Shown: positions 17,578-26,838, numbered from the stretch's first letter. The stretch is 64,000 nt of DNA from an uncultured Alphaproteobacteria bacterium (GCA_951812775.1 OX638326.1:1376335-1440334), one strand, 5' to 3'. The notes: generated by a model not told the origin, from the sequence alone. Translations and numbers: made by a program.

Positions 17578-19914
17578 ATGACCGCCATCTCCGCCATTTC
17601 CCAGCAAATCTGGGACATGAAGTACCGGTTCAAGGAACCGGATGGCGTCGTGCATGACAAAACGATTGAAGACACCTGGCGCCGGGTAGCCAGGGCCCTG
17701 GCGGCTCCCGAACAGGATGCCGCTAAATGGGAATCCCAGTTCTACGAAGCTCTTGAAGATTTCAAATTCCTGCCGGCGGGACGGATTGTTGCGGGTGCGG
17801 GAACCGCCCGTCAGGTCACCCTGTTCAACTGTTTTGTCATGGGCACTGTCCCTGATGACATGGCCGGGATTTTTGACCTGTTAAAAGAAGCTGCACTGAC
17901 TCTGCAGCAGGGCGGCGGCATCGGTTACGACTTCTCAACCCTTCGACCAAAAGGAGCTCTTGTTAAAGGTGTCGGCGCAGACGCATCAGGACCTCTATCC
18001 TTCATGGATGTCTGGGATTCGATGTGCCGCACCATCATGAGCGCAGGTTCCCGGCGGGGTGCTATGATGGCCACCCTACGCTGTGATCATCCCGATATCG
18101 AAGCTTTCATCGAAGCGAAGCGTGAAGCAGGTCGGCTTCGCATGTTCAACCTGTCGGTCCTTGTCACCGACCCTTTTATGGAAGCGGTTGAACAGGACGC
18201 GCCTTGGGACCTCAAGTTTGAGGGGCAGACCTATCGCACGGTAAAGGCTCGTGATCTCTGGGACAAAATTATGCGTGGCACCTATGCCTACGCGGAACCA
18301 GGGGCGATCTTTATCGATCGCATCAATTCTCTGAATAATCTCTCCTACTGCGAAACCATCAACGCGACTAACCCCTGCGGTGAACAACCCTTGCCACCCT
18401 ATGGCGCGTGCCTGCTGGGTTCCATTAATCTCGCGCGGCTGGTCAAAGAGCCCTTTACTGACAATGCCCATGTGGATTTAGACGCGCTGGCGAAACTCGT
18501 ACCGGTGGCTGTACGAATGATGGACAATGTCGTCGATGTTTCAAACTTCCCTCTTGAGGCACAAGCTGACGAAGCCCGCGCCAAACGGCGAATTGGACTT
18601 GGCATCACAGGATTAGGCGATGCCTTGATCATGTGTCGGGTGCGCTACGGTTCCGCTGAGGCTGTTGCACTGGCAGGAGAATGGTCTGCCGCCGGAGAGC
18701 GACACGCCTATCTGGCATCGACGGAAATCGCCGCAGAAAAGGGGGCGTTCCCACTCTATGATGCGCAACAATATGCTGCCGGACAACATACCCAGACATT
18801 GGACGAAGATGTCCGGAACGCCATCTCACAGAACGGTATTCGCAATGCGTTATTGACCTCAATTGCCCCGACCGGAACGATTTCGTTATTCGCTGACAAC
18901 GTCACGTCAGGGATTGAACCGGTCTTCGCCTATAGCTACACACGCAATGTGCTCCTGCCAGACGGATCCCGCGAGGCAGAAGAAGTCTCGGATTATGCCT
19001 GGCGGCTCTATCGCACAATGTTTGGCGAAACCGCGACATTGCCGGATTATTTTGTCGATGCTGAAGCATTGACGCCGCTCGACCATTTAGTGATGCAGGC
19101 CGCTATACAGAAGCACATCGACATCTCTATTTCCAAAACCATCAACTGCCCCGAAGCGTTGAATTTTGACGCCTTCAAGGAAGTCTATCGCGAGGCCTAT
19201 GCGCTCGGTTGCAAAGGCTGCACCACCTATCGGCCCAATGAGATTACCGGTGCGGTGTTGGAGAAAAACAACAGCGACCAGCAAGCGTCACAGGCCGAAC
19301 TCCCGCTCGACGCCCCACCGCCCAAACCGGAAGATAATCTCGAGTCGGGCGGCGTGGTCTATATGACGCAACCGCTTAACCGGCCGGAGGAATTGCCGGG
19401 CCAGACCTACAAAATAAAATGGGCCGAGAGCGAACACGCGATCTACATCACCATCAACGACATCGTTCAGGATGGCAGGCGTCGCCCGTTTGAAGTCTTC
19501 ATCAACTCTAAGAATATGGAGCATTACGCCTGGACCGTTGCCCCCACGCGTATGATCAGCGCGGTCTTCCGGCGCGGCGGCGATGTCTCGTTTGTCGTTG
19601 AAGAATTAAAGGCTGTTTTTGATCCGCGCGGCGGCCAGTGGTTTGAAGGCAAATATGTTCCCTCCCTTCTCGCAGCAATTGGCGGTGTCATCGAACGCCA
19701 TATGATCGAGATCGGATTCCTACCGCGTCCCGGCGAGGCGGAAACCGCGCAGGCGGCGCTTGCGGCCGAAGCGAACGGTGGGACAGCCTCTCACGAAGAC
19801 ACACCATCGCGCGGCATCATCCCGCATCAATGCCCAAGATGCGGTGAAGCTGCGATGATCCGCCAGGAAGGCTGTGATCTCTGCACATCCTGCGGCCACA
19901 GCAAATGTGGGTGA
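17578..19914 (+). CDS. nrdJ: adenosylcobalamin-dependent ribonucleotide reductase
   Basis: Class II RNR reducing ribonucleotides to deoxyribonucleotides, 778 residues. It has TLFNCFVMGTVPDD with the first active-site Cys, GGGIGYDFSTLRPKG, the SAGSRRGAMMATLRCDHPDI segment, and NPCGEQPLPPYGACLLGS with the thiyl-site region. TSIAPTGTISLFA and the KGCTTYRPNE segment follow, then a TSCPD domain (YAWTVAPTRMISAVFRRGGD). The C-terminal zinc ribbon is CPRCGEAAMIRQEGCDLC plus CGHSKCG, which likely holds the redox cysteines. Start 17578 has AGGGG seven bases upstream; earlier in-frame starts are rejected. It requires adenosylcobalamin. Confidence 0.95.
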   Translation: MTAISAISQQIWDMKYRFKEPDGVVHDKTIEDTWRRVARALAAPEQDAAKWESQFYEALEDFKFLPAGRIVAGAGTARQVTLFNCFVMGTVPDDMAGIFDLLKEAALTLQQGGGIGYDFSTLRPKGALVKGVGADASGPLSFMDVWDSMCRTIMSAGSRRGAMMATLRCDHPDIEAFIEAKREAGRLRMFNLSVLVTDPFMEAVEQDAPWDLKFEGQTYRTVKARDLWDKIMRGTYAYAEPGAIFIDRINSLNNLSYCETINATNPCGEQPLPPYGACLLGSINLARLVKEPFTDNAHVDLDALAKLVPVAVRMMDNVVDVSNFPLEAQADEARAKRRIGLGITGLGDALIMCRVRYGSAEAVALAGEWSAAGERHAYLASTEIAAEKGAFPLYDAQQYAAGQHTQTLDEDVRNAISQNGIRNALLTSIAPTGTISLFADNVTSGIEPVFAYSYTRNVLLPDGSREAEEVSDYAWRLYRTMFGETATLPDYFVDAEALTPLDHLVMQAAIQKHIDISISKTINCPEALNFDAFKEVYREAYALGCKGCTTYRPNEITGAVLEKNNSDQQASQAELPLDAPPPKPEDNLESGGVVYMTQPLNRPEELPGQTYKIKWAESEHAIYITINDIVQDGRRRPFEVFINSKNMEHYAWTVAPTRMISAVFRRGGDVSFVVEELKAVFDPRGGQWFEGKYVPSLLAAIGGVIERHMIEIGFLPRPGEAETAQAALAAEANGGTASHEDTPSRGIIPHQCPRCGEAAMIRQEGCDLCTSCGHSKCG

Positions 19915-20114
19915 TAGTAACTTTCGATGTATCGGGTCCCGAAAGGCGTTAAAAACAACCCTGTAAAAGCTGGTCGCGAGGAGATCGGTATTTTTTCGCC
20001 TGCGGCGCTTGCCACATACTAGCCTATGCCTTCATACAAAAGTTTTCAGACGCCAAATTTTCTCCCATCTGGATCAAACCCGGAAAGGGATTTACCGGTA
20101 GCCATATCGTAGCG

Positions 20115-20372
20115 GTGAAAGACGACATCGCCTTCGATTATCATGGCTATACATCGTGGAAAAAGCTAACCGGTCATTTTGAAGAAAAAGCCAACCGCTG
20201 GTGGCCGGGATGGCATGCCGACTATATCCCGTTACCAATCGACGTTCTTATTTCGGAACGTAAATCGCGCGAATATGATGGGCTATGGCTGCGCGAACCA
20301 AAACAGTTCCTGCACAACGCCCTGCCTAGAGATGAAGCCTTTCTCAAAAAGTTTCCGCCGCCCTCAGGCTAG
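20115..20372 (+). CDS. hypothetical protein, 5' end uncertain
   Basis: The only usual in-frame start codon is GTG 20115, giving 85 residues (VKDDIAFDYHGYTSWKKL and on to LKKFPPPSG). The frame stays open back to 19953. That upstream stretch reads DRYFFACGACHILAYAFIQK, then FSPIWIKPGKGFTG, which looks like genuine protein running into the rest. The GxCHxLA pattern resembles the start of a widespread uncharacterised family. No ATG, GTG, TTG or CTG occurs in frame between 19953 and 20115. So the true N-terminus is probably lost to a frameshift near 19927-19985, or uses an unusual start. Function unknown. Confidence 0.5.
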   Translation: MKDDIAFDYHGYTSWKKLTGHFEEKANRWWPGWHADYIPLPIDVLISERKSREYDGLWLREPKQFLHNALPRDEAFLKKFPPPSG

Positions 20373-20379
20373 CGAAAGA

Positions 20380-21243
20380 TTACTCCGCCTCGACCGGATT
20401 CTGTAACAACCCGACACCATCAATCTGCACTTCAAGATGATCACCCGGTTTGAGATAACCCGGCGGATCATGCTCAATAGCGGAACCGCCAGGGCTGCCT
20501 GTGCAGATCAAATCGCCGGGCTCCAGCTGGGTAAAGCGGGAAATGAACGAGATTACATAAGGGATATCGAAGATCATCATGTCGGTGCCGCCGTTCTGAC
20601 GTTCTTCGCCGTTCACCCGCGTGACGATCTGAAGCTTCATCGGATCATCGATTTCATCCGCCGTGACAATCCAGGGCCCCATTGACCCTGAGCGCCACTG
20701 ATTTTTAACCGGGCAGTTTTGTGTGCCGCGACCGATCCAATTGCGAACACTGCCTTCATTGGCAATCGTATAAGCGCCAACATAGGACATGGCATCCGCC
20801 TCTTTGATATGCCGCCCCTGCTTGCCAATCACGACGACCAACTCCCCTTCGTAATCGAGCTGGTCAGCATCGTCAGAGCCCCGAATGATCGCCTCGTCAT
20901 GAGATGAGAATGAATCCCGAAAGCGCGGGAAAATGCTTGGCCATTCCGGTCGGCCATCCTCCATCACCTCGTGATAGGCGTAGTAGTTTCGACCGACGCA
21001 AAAAATCTTGCTTGGATTGTGGATCGGCATGCGAAAAGTGATATCGCTCATTCCAAGGGTGGGTTCCCCTGCCTCCACCGTCGCCTTAAGTGCAGCAATA
21101 GCACCGTCACCGGCAGCCATAACACCTTTCAGATTGGCGAAATGGGTTTCCTGATACATCGCACCCGACAGGTCGACGATACCGTCATCTTTGACCGCGC
21201 CATAACCTTCTCGACCATCGTGGAAAAAGCTTACGAGCTTCAT
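20380..21243 (-). CDS. fumarylacetoacetate hydrolase family protein
   Basis: A 287-residue FAH-fold enzyme. The N-terminal domain begins MKLVSFFHDGREGYGAVKDD. The catalytic domain has KIFCVGRNYYAYHEVM, the metal-binding acidic residues in DYEGELVVVIGKQGR, the GAYTIANEGSVRNW segment (family usually GYTxxNDxSxRD), and FDIPYVISFISRFTQLEPGD with GSPGG. Relatives hydrolyse or decarboxylate 2-keto acids from aromatic breakdown. The start at 21243 is backed by AGGGAGA. The substrate is unknown; neighbours give no catabolic context. Confidence 0.9.
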   Translation of the reverse strand: MKLVSFFHDGREGYGAVKDDGIVDLSGAMYQETHFANLKGVMAAGDGAIAALKATVEAGEPTLGMSDITFRMPIHNPSKIFCVGRNYYAYHEVMEDGRPEWPSIFPRFRDSFSSHDEAIIRGSDDADQLDYEGELVVVIGKQGRHIKEADAMSYVGAYTIANEGSVRNWIGRGTQNCPVKNQWRSGSMGPWIVTADEIDDPMKLQIVTRVNGEERQNGGTDMMIFDIPYVISFISRFTQLEPGDLICTGSPGGSAIEHDPPGYLKPGDHLEVQIDGVGLLQNPVEAE

Positions 21244-21306
21244 TGTTGTCTCCCTAAAATTCGATAGCTGTTTTTAGCGCAATTCTCGTAGCGAGGGTAG
21301 ACGCCC

Positions 21307-21867
21307 TTACGGCGTAATTTTATCGACACGCGCCAGAACCTGTTCCAAACCATCATCCTTGATGCCAAGTTTCTGCAAATGTTCGACTGTCGCTGCCAGA
21401 TATTCGCGATTGGGACCATTCTTGCCATGACCGTTAGCAATCCGGGCGGCCATGTTCTCCAGAGACAGCTCAGCGACATAAAGCGCGTGATCAGGATTTA
21501 CGACCAGCGTATAGGCGGAAACGACTTCGTCCTCTTTCTCAATCGAAACCGGCACACAGCTGTAAATTTCTTCTGGCATCTCGCGTTCAGCCAGATAGGC
21601 AAAAACTTGATCTCGATCATGTTCCGCAATTTGCAAGGCCAACCCCTGGCAGTCCCCGCCGCGGTCCAGACCGAGCGACAGACCCGGCTGCTCCGGGGTA
21701 CCCCGATAAATGATGGAGGAAACACAAAACCGGCGATGCCACCCAACAAGACGCGCCTGACAAACGTCCTTTGTTTTAAACCCGGGATTCCACATCAAGG
21801 ATCCATAGGCAAAAAACCAGATATCTCCGGGTTCTGAAACAATAATGCGTCTGCGATTTTCCGACAT
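21307..21867 (-). CDS. ChaC-like gamma-glutamylcyclotransferase
   Basis: A 186-residue enzyme of the glutathione-specific gamma-glutamylcyclotransferase family. It has the substrate loop FFAYGSLMWNPGF, conserved RRFCVSS, GLSLGLDRGGDCQGLALQI, and an acidic AEREMPEEIY region with the likely catalytic Glu. The C-terminal helix is NREYLAATVEHLQKLGI. It would release 5-oxoproline from glutathione in the cytosol. Its ATG lies three bases after the stop of the EamA gene, so the two are cotranscribed. Confidence 0.88.
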   Translation of the reverse strand: MSENRRRIIVSEPGDIWFFAYGSLMWNPGFKTKDVCQARLVGWHRRFCVSSIIYRGTPEQPGLSLGLDRGGDCQGLALQIAEHDRDQVFAYLAEREMPEEIYSCVPVSIEKEDEVVSAYTLVVNPDHALYVAELSLENMAARIANGHGKNGPNREYLAATVEHLQKLGIKDDGLEQVLARVDKITP

Positions 21868-21870
21868 GAC

Positions 21871-22755
21871 TTACCTGTTGACCAATGCGACACCGGCTAC
21901 GGCGATCACCATACCTGTCATTGCCAATATTGCAAATGTTTCGCCAAACATCAGCCACCCCATGATCGCTGTCGTCGGCGGGCTGAGATAAATCAAACTC
22001 GTGACCTGAGCCGCCGCGCCGCGTTGCACCAGGAAAAAATAGAGCGCCAGCGCGATTACGGAAAGACCAATACCTGACCAGGTCAAGGCGAAAATAAACT
22101 CCCTTGTCCAGTCCACATGCATCGTCTCAAACCCGGCAGCGAGCATCCCAATGACGACCAGCGAAACTGCATTCTGAACGGTCACCGCAGCCCGCGCATC
22201 GATATCGGCGCAAAACCGTTTTTGGTAAACCGTCCCAATAGTAATGCCGACCAGGGCAAGACCGGCAAAAGAAATCGCCCAAGCCCCCTGCCCCGCAAAT
22301 TCAACCTTTTCCGCGACAACGAGCCCAAGGCCTATAAAGCCCAAACCAAGGCCGACCCATTGTCTGGCTGTCACTTTTTCTCCCAAAATCGGTGCGGCAA
22401 GCGAGCCTGTCACCAAGGGCTGCAACCCAACAATCAGGGCCATCACACCAGTCGAAAGACCGAGAAAGATGCCGTAAAACACGCCGATCAAATAAGCCGT
22501 CTGCACCAGCAAACCCGCAACCATGATATGCAATAAGGATCGTAGTGATTTCGGCCATTCCACCTTCCAGATGATGGTCAACGGAACCATGATCACCAGC
22601 GCAAGGACAAACCGGAGCGTCAGAAAGGTAAAAGGCTCAGCATACGGAATACCGTACTTTGCCGCGACAAATCCGCTTGCCCAAAAGAAGACAAACAGCG
22701 CTGAGAGCACGACCATCATGCCGAGCGAGAGAGTTTGAGATTTTTCTTGGTTCAT
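21871..22755 (-). CDS. EamA/DMT-family transporter
   Basis: An inner-membrane drug/metabolite exporter of about 294 residues with ten hydrophobic segments in two EamA repeats. The first repeat is MVVLSALFVFFWASGFVAAK through VGLQPLVTGSLAAPILGEK. The second is FAGLALVGITIGTVYQKRF through YLSPPTTAIMGWLMFGE. The ATG at 22755 is used because the longer frame begins at TTG 22767 with no clear ribosome site. Substrates of this group are amino acids or other small metabolites and cannot be told here. Confidence 0.88.
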   Translation of the reverse strand: MNQEKSQTLSLGMMVVLSALFVFFWASGFVAAKYGIPYAEPFTFLTLRFVLALVIMVPLTIIWKVEWPKSLRSLLHIMVAGLLVQTAYLIGVFYGIFLGLSTGVMALIVGLQPLVTGSLAAPILGEKVTARQWVGLGLGFIGLGLVVAEKVEFAGQGAWAISFAGLALVGITIGTVYQKRFCADIDARAAVTVQNAVSLVVIGMLAAGFETMHVDWTREFIFALTWSGIGLSVIALALYFFLVQRGAAAQVTSLIYLSPPTTAIMGWLMFGETFAILAMTGMVIAVAGVALVNR

Positions 22756-22833
22756 CAGAATTCTCAATCGAACCAGAAGTGTAATCCCTCTGGTCCCTCT
22801 CGACCACTTCTATCGAGGTGCCTATAAAGACGC

Positions 22834-23898
22834 ATGGCGTTTAATTTCCAGAAATGGCGCAAACCGATCATTAGAGGATCAATGATCATGGCAGGTCTCG
22901 CCGCTTTATATAGCGGATTGTGGTTTGTAATCGCTTCACAGTTGGAGATCGGCCTGGCCAACTGGTCAGCTATGCAACGTACCCGCGGCTGGACGGTTGA
23001 ACACGGAAAGGTCGCAGTCGCTGGCTTCCCTCTAAAATGGCAGATGGACATCAAGAAACCGGCTCTCAGCCGCGCCGGTGGCAAAGCACCGTTTCACTGG
23101 TCTGGTCCCCAGATACAGCTCGATTTACGACCATGGAAACTCTCCCGAGTTGGCTTCACGACAGCGGGCGAACATTTTCTGGGCTACGGCACCGCCAAAG
23201 CAGCTGAATCCACAAAACTAGAAATAGGCGGCGGTTACGGCGACTTGCAGTTTGGCTCCAACGGAGCCCTACGGGAACTCCTCTTTACCGTTGAGGGAGC
23301 CGCACTCGAAACACTCCAGGCCCAAACTTATCGCTTCACTCAACTTAACGCAAAACTCGACCTCGACCGGACTGCGCCTGCGGGGTCCAAACCACATCAA
23401 ATCCCGGCGTTTTTTATCTCCACCGAACTATTCGGACTGACACTCCCGAAAGAAATCAAGCCGATCCTTGGCCGGACGATCAGCCGTGTTGCCCTTAGCG
23501 CTGATTTTTTGGGCTCGGCCAACGGCCCCTCTCTGAAACAGATTTTGTCACAATGGTCCCGCAGCGGTGGCTCTCTAAATGTAAAGAGGCTCGAAATTGG
23601 CTGGTCCAGGCTCGATATCAGCGGGACCGGAACCTTGGCTCTTGACCCAAATTTGCAACCCATCGCTGCCTTTAGCGGTCGAGTCTCCGGTTATGACCAA
23701 ACTCTGGACGCCATGGCAAATAGCGGACTCATCAAACCTGGGACCGCAATGGTCACGCGCTTTGCGCTGCGCGCGCTATCAAATATCACCGGCGACAAAA
23801 AGGGCGACAGAATTCGCGTTTCCCTTGCGATCCAAGACGGGCATCTGCATGTCGGACCTGTCAAGCTGTTCAAACTGCCAAAAATTATTTGGAATTAG
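22834..23898 (+). CDS. DUF2125 domain-containing protein
   Basis: A 354-residue protein with one N-terminal membrane segment (IMAGLAALYSGLWFVIASQL) and a large presumed periplasmic domain. It shows the DUF2125 opening (GWTVEHGKVAVAGFPLKWQ) and a beta-rich body (IQLDLRPWKLSRVGFTTAGE). In alphaproteobacteria this gene sits next to tyrC. Here it is convergent and overlaps the tyrC stop by four bases. The family has no known function; the beta-rich body resembles AsmA-like envelope proteins only loosely. Confidence 0.85.
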   Translation: MAFNFQKWRKPIIRGSMIMAGLAALYSGLWFVIASQLEIGLANWSAMQRTRGWTVEHGKVAVAGFPLKWQMDIKKPALSRAGGKAPFHWSGPQIQLDLRPWKLSRVGFTTAGEHFLGYGTAKAAESTKLEIGGGYGDLQFGSNGALRELLFTVEGAALETLQAQTYRFTQLNAKLDLDRTAPAGSKPHQIPAFFISTELFGLTLPKEIKPILGRTISRVALSADFLGSANGPSLKQILSQWSRSGGSLNVKRLEIGWSRLDISGTGTLALDPNLQPIAAFSGRVSGYDQTLDAMANSGLIKPGTAMVTRFALRALSNITGDKKGDRIRVSLAIQDGHLHVGPVKLFKLPKIIWN

Positions 23899-24818
23899 CT
23901 GTCGGTTTCTGTGCCCGGTGGCTTGGGGGGAATATGCTGGCCGGCTTCTATAACACTCCGGCGAATTTCGCGGGTCCTGGCAAATAACGCTTCAAGACCA
24001 TCGCCATCGCCATCGCGGATCGCCCGCTGTAGCCCGCTCAGATCCTCGGTGAGCCGCCCCAGCATTTCGAGGACCGCATCCTTGTTATTGAGGAAGATAT
24101 CGCGCCACATCACGGGGTCGGACGCCGCTATACGCGTAAAATCCCGGAACCCGCTAGCGGCAAATTTGACAACCTCCGACTTCAACCTGTCTTCCAGATC
24201 AGTGGCGGTGCCGACAATGGTATAAGCAATCAGATGCGGTACATGTGAAGTAATGGCCAGGACCTGGTCATGATGATCCGGGTCCATACGCTCAATTTTG
24301 CTGCCGGTTCGTCGCCACAGCTCCGCCACCTGGTCGATTGCTGTCTCGTCCGTGCCATCTTCCGGGGTGAGAACCAGCCAGCGATCTTCAAATAAGCTGT
24401 CGAAACCCGCTTCGGGACCGGAATTTTCTGTTCCAGCAATCGGATGACTGGGAACAAATTGAATACCTGCTGGTAAATGAGGCGAGACGGCATCGATGAC
24501 CGACCGCTTCACGGAACCGACATCGGTAATGATCGCGCCTGGTTTCAGTGCGTCAGCCATCTGTTCGGCGATTGCGCCATAAGCGCCGATGGGTGTGCAC
24601 AACACAACGAGGTCGGCATCGCGCACCGCTTCCGCAACATTGTCCGTTGCACTATCCGCGAGGCCGAGATCAAGCGCTGCCTGTCGAGTCTGCTCCGTCC
24701 GTGCGCAAGCGACGATTGACCCGGCCAACTCATCGCGCCGTATAACCCGTGCCAATGAAGAACCGATCAGACCGATTCCGATAAAGGCTATTTTGTTAAA
24801 TAAAATACCGCCTGCCAT
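23895..24818 (-). CDS. tyrC: prephenate/arogenate dehydrogenase
   Basis: NAD(P)-dependent oxidative decarboxylation of prephenate or arogenate in tyrosine synthesis, 307 residues. It has the Rossmann motif IAFIGIGLIGSSLARVI, the active-site His region FVPSHPIAGTENSGPEAGF, and SHVPHLIAYTIV followed by ASGFRDFTRIAASDPVMWRD. It is a monofunctional enzyme with no ACT or mutase domain. It follows hisC by six bases. Together with the chorismate mutase and an aminotransferase it forms a compact aromatic-amino-acid unit, which fits either the prephenate or the arogenate route. Confidence 0.92.
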   Translation of the reverse strand: MAGGILFNKIAFIGIGLIGSSLARVIRRDELAGSIVACARTEQTRQAALDLGLADSATDNVAEAVRDADLVVLCTPIGAYGAIAEQMADALKPGAIITDVGSVKRSVIDAVSPHLPAGIQFVPSHPIAGTENSGPEAGFDSLFEDRWLVLTPEDGTDETAIDQVAELWRRTGSKIERMDPDHHDQVLAITSHVPHLIAYTIVGTATDLEDRLKSEVVKFAASGFRDFTRIAASDPVMWRDIFLNNKDAVLEMLGRLTEDLSGLQRAIRDGDGDGLEALFARTREIRRSVIEAGQHIPPKPPGTETDS

Positions 24819-24824
24819 TGAAAA

Positions 24825-25910
24825 CTACCCCGCCATAAACTCTTTTGCGGCGTCGGCGAACGCGCGCATTTCATCCTCTCGGCCAATCGTTACCCGTAGA
24901 CAATCAGGCAAACCGTAGCCGCCGGTTTCGCGTGGTATGATTCCCCTGGAGCCAAAGAAGGTCATCGCTGCAGTCGAATTATGGATGTCGTCATCAGGAA
25001 ATCTGACCAGGACAAAATTCGCCGCGCTTGGAAAGACCGTCAGGCCACATTCCGTCAGCCGGTCTGTAAGCCATGGCAACCAAACCGCGTTATGATCTCG
25101 GGCAGCCGCAAGATGCGCCGTATCTTCCACAGCCGCTTTCCCTGCCGCCTGCGCGGCGGTCGAGAGGTTGAACGGTCCGCGCAGCCGATTGAGCACATCG
25201 GCGATTGAGGCCGGACAATAGGCCCAGCCGATCCGCAGCGACGCCAGCGCGTATATCTTCGAAAACGTCCGCGTCACGACGGTATTCTCGGCCGCATCAA
25301 CCAGATCAAACCCCATATCATAATCGTTGCGCGGTACGAATTCCGCGTAGGCACAATCAATCACCAAAAGAATATCGTCCGGCAATTCGGCCCGCAGGCG
25401 TGCCAGCTCCGACGCAGGAATGTAAGAGCCCGTCGGATTGTTAGGATTGGCGATAAAGACAATTCGGGTTTTGTCCGTTACCCGAGCCAAAACTGCATCA
25501 ACGTCAAATGTCAGATTGGTTTCCGGTACTTTTACGGGGACGGCACCTACACAATGCGCAACGATGGGATAAACATTGAAGCCATGCTCGCCGAGCAAAA
25601 TTTCATCGCCCGGACCCGCATAACCGCGCGCCAAATTATAAAGCAGTTCATCCGATCCCGCGCCGCAAACTATGTGGTCGGGATTTAGACCGTTGGCAAG
25701 TCCCAAGGCTTCGCGCAGGGCAATAGACGTTCCATCGGGATATATATGCAATGACTGCCCTGCATCGCGGAATGCTGCTAACGCTTTGGGACTTGGACCC
25801 AGCGCGCTTTCATTCGCGGATAGTTTTATCGCAGCCTGTTTGCCATCCACCGACGATTTGCCGGGAACATAAGGCGCGAGTTCCAGAATGCCGGGACGAG
25901 GCGTCAGCAT
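24825..25910 (-). CDS. hisC: histidinol-phosphate / aromatic aminotransferase
   Basis: PLP aminotransferase class I/II, 361 residues. It has KLSANESALGPSPKAL at the N-terminus, IFIANPNNPTGSYIP, the PLP Asp-Ala-Tyr region LVIDCAYAEFV, and the lysine motif TRTFSKIYALASLRIGW. The sequence is HisC-type. Its place between chorismate mutase and tyrC suggests an aromatic role (prephenate or phenylpyruvate transamination) in addition to, or instead of, histidine synthesis. Start ATG 25910 follows the upstream stop by one base (TAACATG). Confidence 0.92.
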   Translation of the reverse strand: MLTPRPGILELAPYVPGKSSVDGKQAAIKLSANESALGPSPKALAAFRDAGQSLHIYPDGTSIALREALGLANGLNPDHIVCGAGSDELLYNLARGYAGPGDEILLGEHGFNVYPIVAHCVGAVPVKVPETNLTFDVDAVLARVTDKTRIVFIANPNNPTGSYIPASELARLRAELPDDILLVIDCAYAEFVPRNDYDMGFDLVDAAENTVVTRTFSKIYALASLRIGWAYCPASIADVLNRLRGPFNLSTAAQAAGKAAVEDTAHLAAARDHNAVWLPWLTDRLTECGLTVFPSAANFVLVRFPDDDIHNSTAAMTFFGSRGIIPRETGGYGLPDCLRVTIGREDEMRAFADAAKEFMAG

Positions 25911-25911
25911 G

Positions 25912-26775
25912 TTACGCCCCCGTCGTCAGGGGCACAGCGTATCCGCCGACCACGCGTGCCATCAAAAAATCTGCATTGTCTTCGAGAAACTGAGCGACGC
26001 GGCTGTCATCTGTCGCTGCAAACCCGTCCACCTCAATCAGAAACAATTCGCGCCCCATCATGGCATTGGTTTTTGGCAGTGTGACCAGAGCCGAAGGCGC
26101 CAAGCCAACAGTGGTCAATGAACCTGTCAAACGTGATCGGCTTATCGGCTCAGCACATTCGATAATCAGAAAACTTTTGTCTTCGCCAGTTTCAACTGGC
26201 GAGATGTCAGCGACCAACAACGCTTCAGACCTGCCACCACGGCTGTTGCCACTAGACGAAAACGGCAGGCGCGCACAAACACGAACCTGCCGTCCACCAG
26301 TTTCATTTCCAAGCAATGGCCACCAAGGTTCGGGCTCATCGATTTGCGGTAGCGGGAGAACACCAGCAGTCGCACTGCCATCGGCAACAGCCTGCAATAC
26401 GCCGCGTGTTGTCGTATGCCGTGTCAGTGGTGTTCTCGAGCCAAAATGATCACGCGCAATATCCCAATAGCCCGGGTCTTCACCATCCCAAACAGCGATC
26501 AAAAAATCACCCTGCATGGCTACAAAGGCCGACATCAATTCACGCCAAATTCGAACAATAACCGCCGAGGGCAAGTCACCGTCATGGCGTTTAACCAACC
26601 GCCGCAAGACCTCGGCTTCACGACCAGGCCAAAAAACCGGGCCGCCAGTATCTTCCTTGGCTTCTTTTATGCGCGCAACAACATCGGCGCGCCGCATAAT
26701 CAGGTCATGCAGCCCGTCGTCTATGGCGTCGATCTCGACTCTAAGATCGTCCAAATTATTGTTGTTCGTGCTCAT
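25912..26775 (-). CDS. chorismate mutase with C-terminal prephenate dehydratase-like domain
   Basis: The N-terminal 90 residues are an AroQ-type chorismate mutase (DLRVEIDAIDDGLHDLIMRR, then ADVVARIKEAKE and VIVRIWRELMSAFVAMQG). About 195 more residues follow (FLIAVWDGEDPGYWDIARDH... TTRGVLQAVADGSATAGVLP) that resemble a decayed prephenate dehydratase or periplasmic-binding fold. The TRF motif needed for dehydratase activity is not seen. Total 287 residues, ATG 26775 preceded by AGAGGC. It leads the hisC-tyrC unit. The mutase call is solid; the role of the second domain, perhaps regulatory, is inference. Confidence 0.85.
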   Translation of the reverse strand: MSTNNNNLDDLRVEIDAIDDGLHDLIMRRADVVARIKEAKEDTGGPVFWPGREAEVLRRLVKRHDGDLPSAVIVRIWRELMSAFVAMQGDFLIAVWDGEDPGYWDIARDHFGSRTPLTRHTTTRGVLQAVADGSATAGVLPLPQIDEPEPWWPLLGNETGGRQVRVCARLPFSSSGNSRGGRSEALLVADISPVETGEDKSFLIIECAEPISRSRLTGSLTTVGLAPSALVTLPKTNAMMGRELFLIEVDGFAATDDSRVAQFLEDNADFLMARVVGGYAVPLTTGA

Positions 26776-26821
26776 AAAAGCCTCTGGCAGCCTAAAAAGT
26801 TACCGTGTTCCCACTTGGGCC

Positions 26822-26838
26822 GCGCGTTTATAACGCGC
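26822..26838. promoter_or_regulatory. perfect inverted repeat between chorismate mutase and metX
   Basis: GCGCGTT-TAT-AACGCGC is a perfect 7+3+7 inverted repeat 47 bases before the chorismate mutase start and 112 before metX. Read on the minus strand it contains TATAAA, so it could be an operator laid over a -10 element. No matching -35 element is convincing. Confidence 0.35.
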
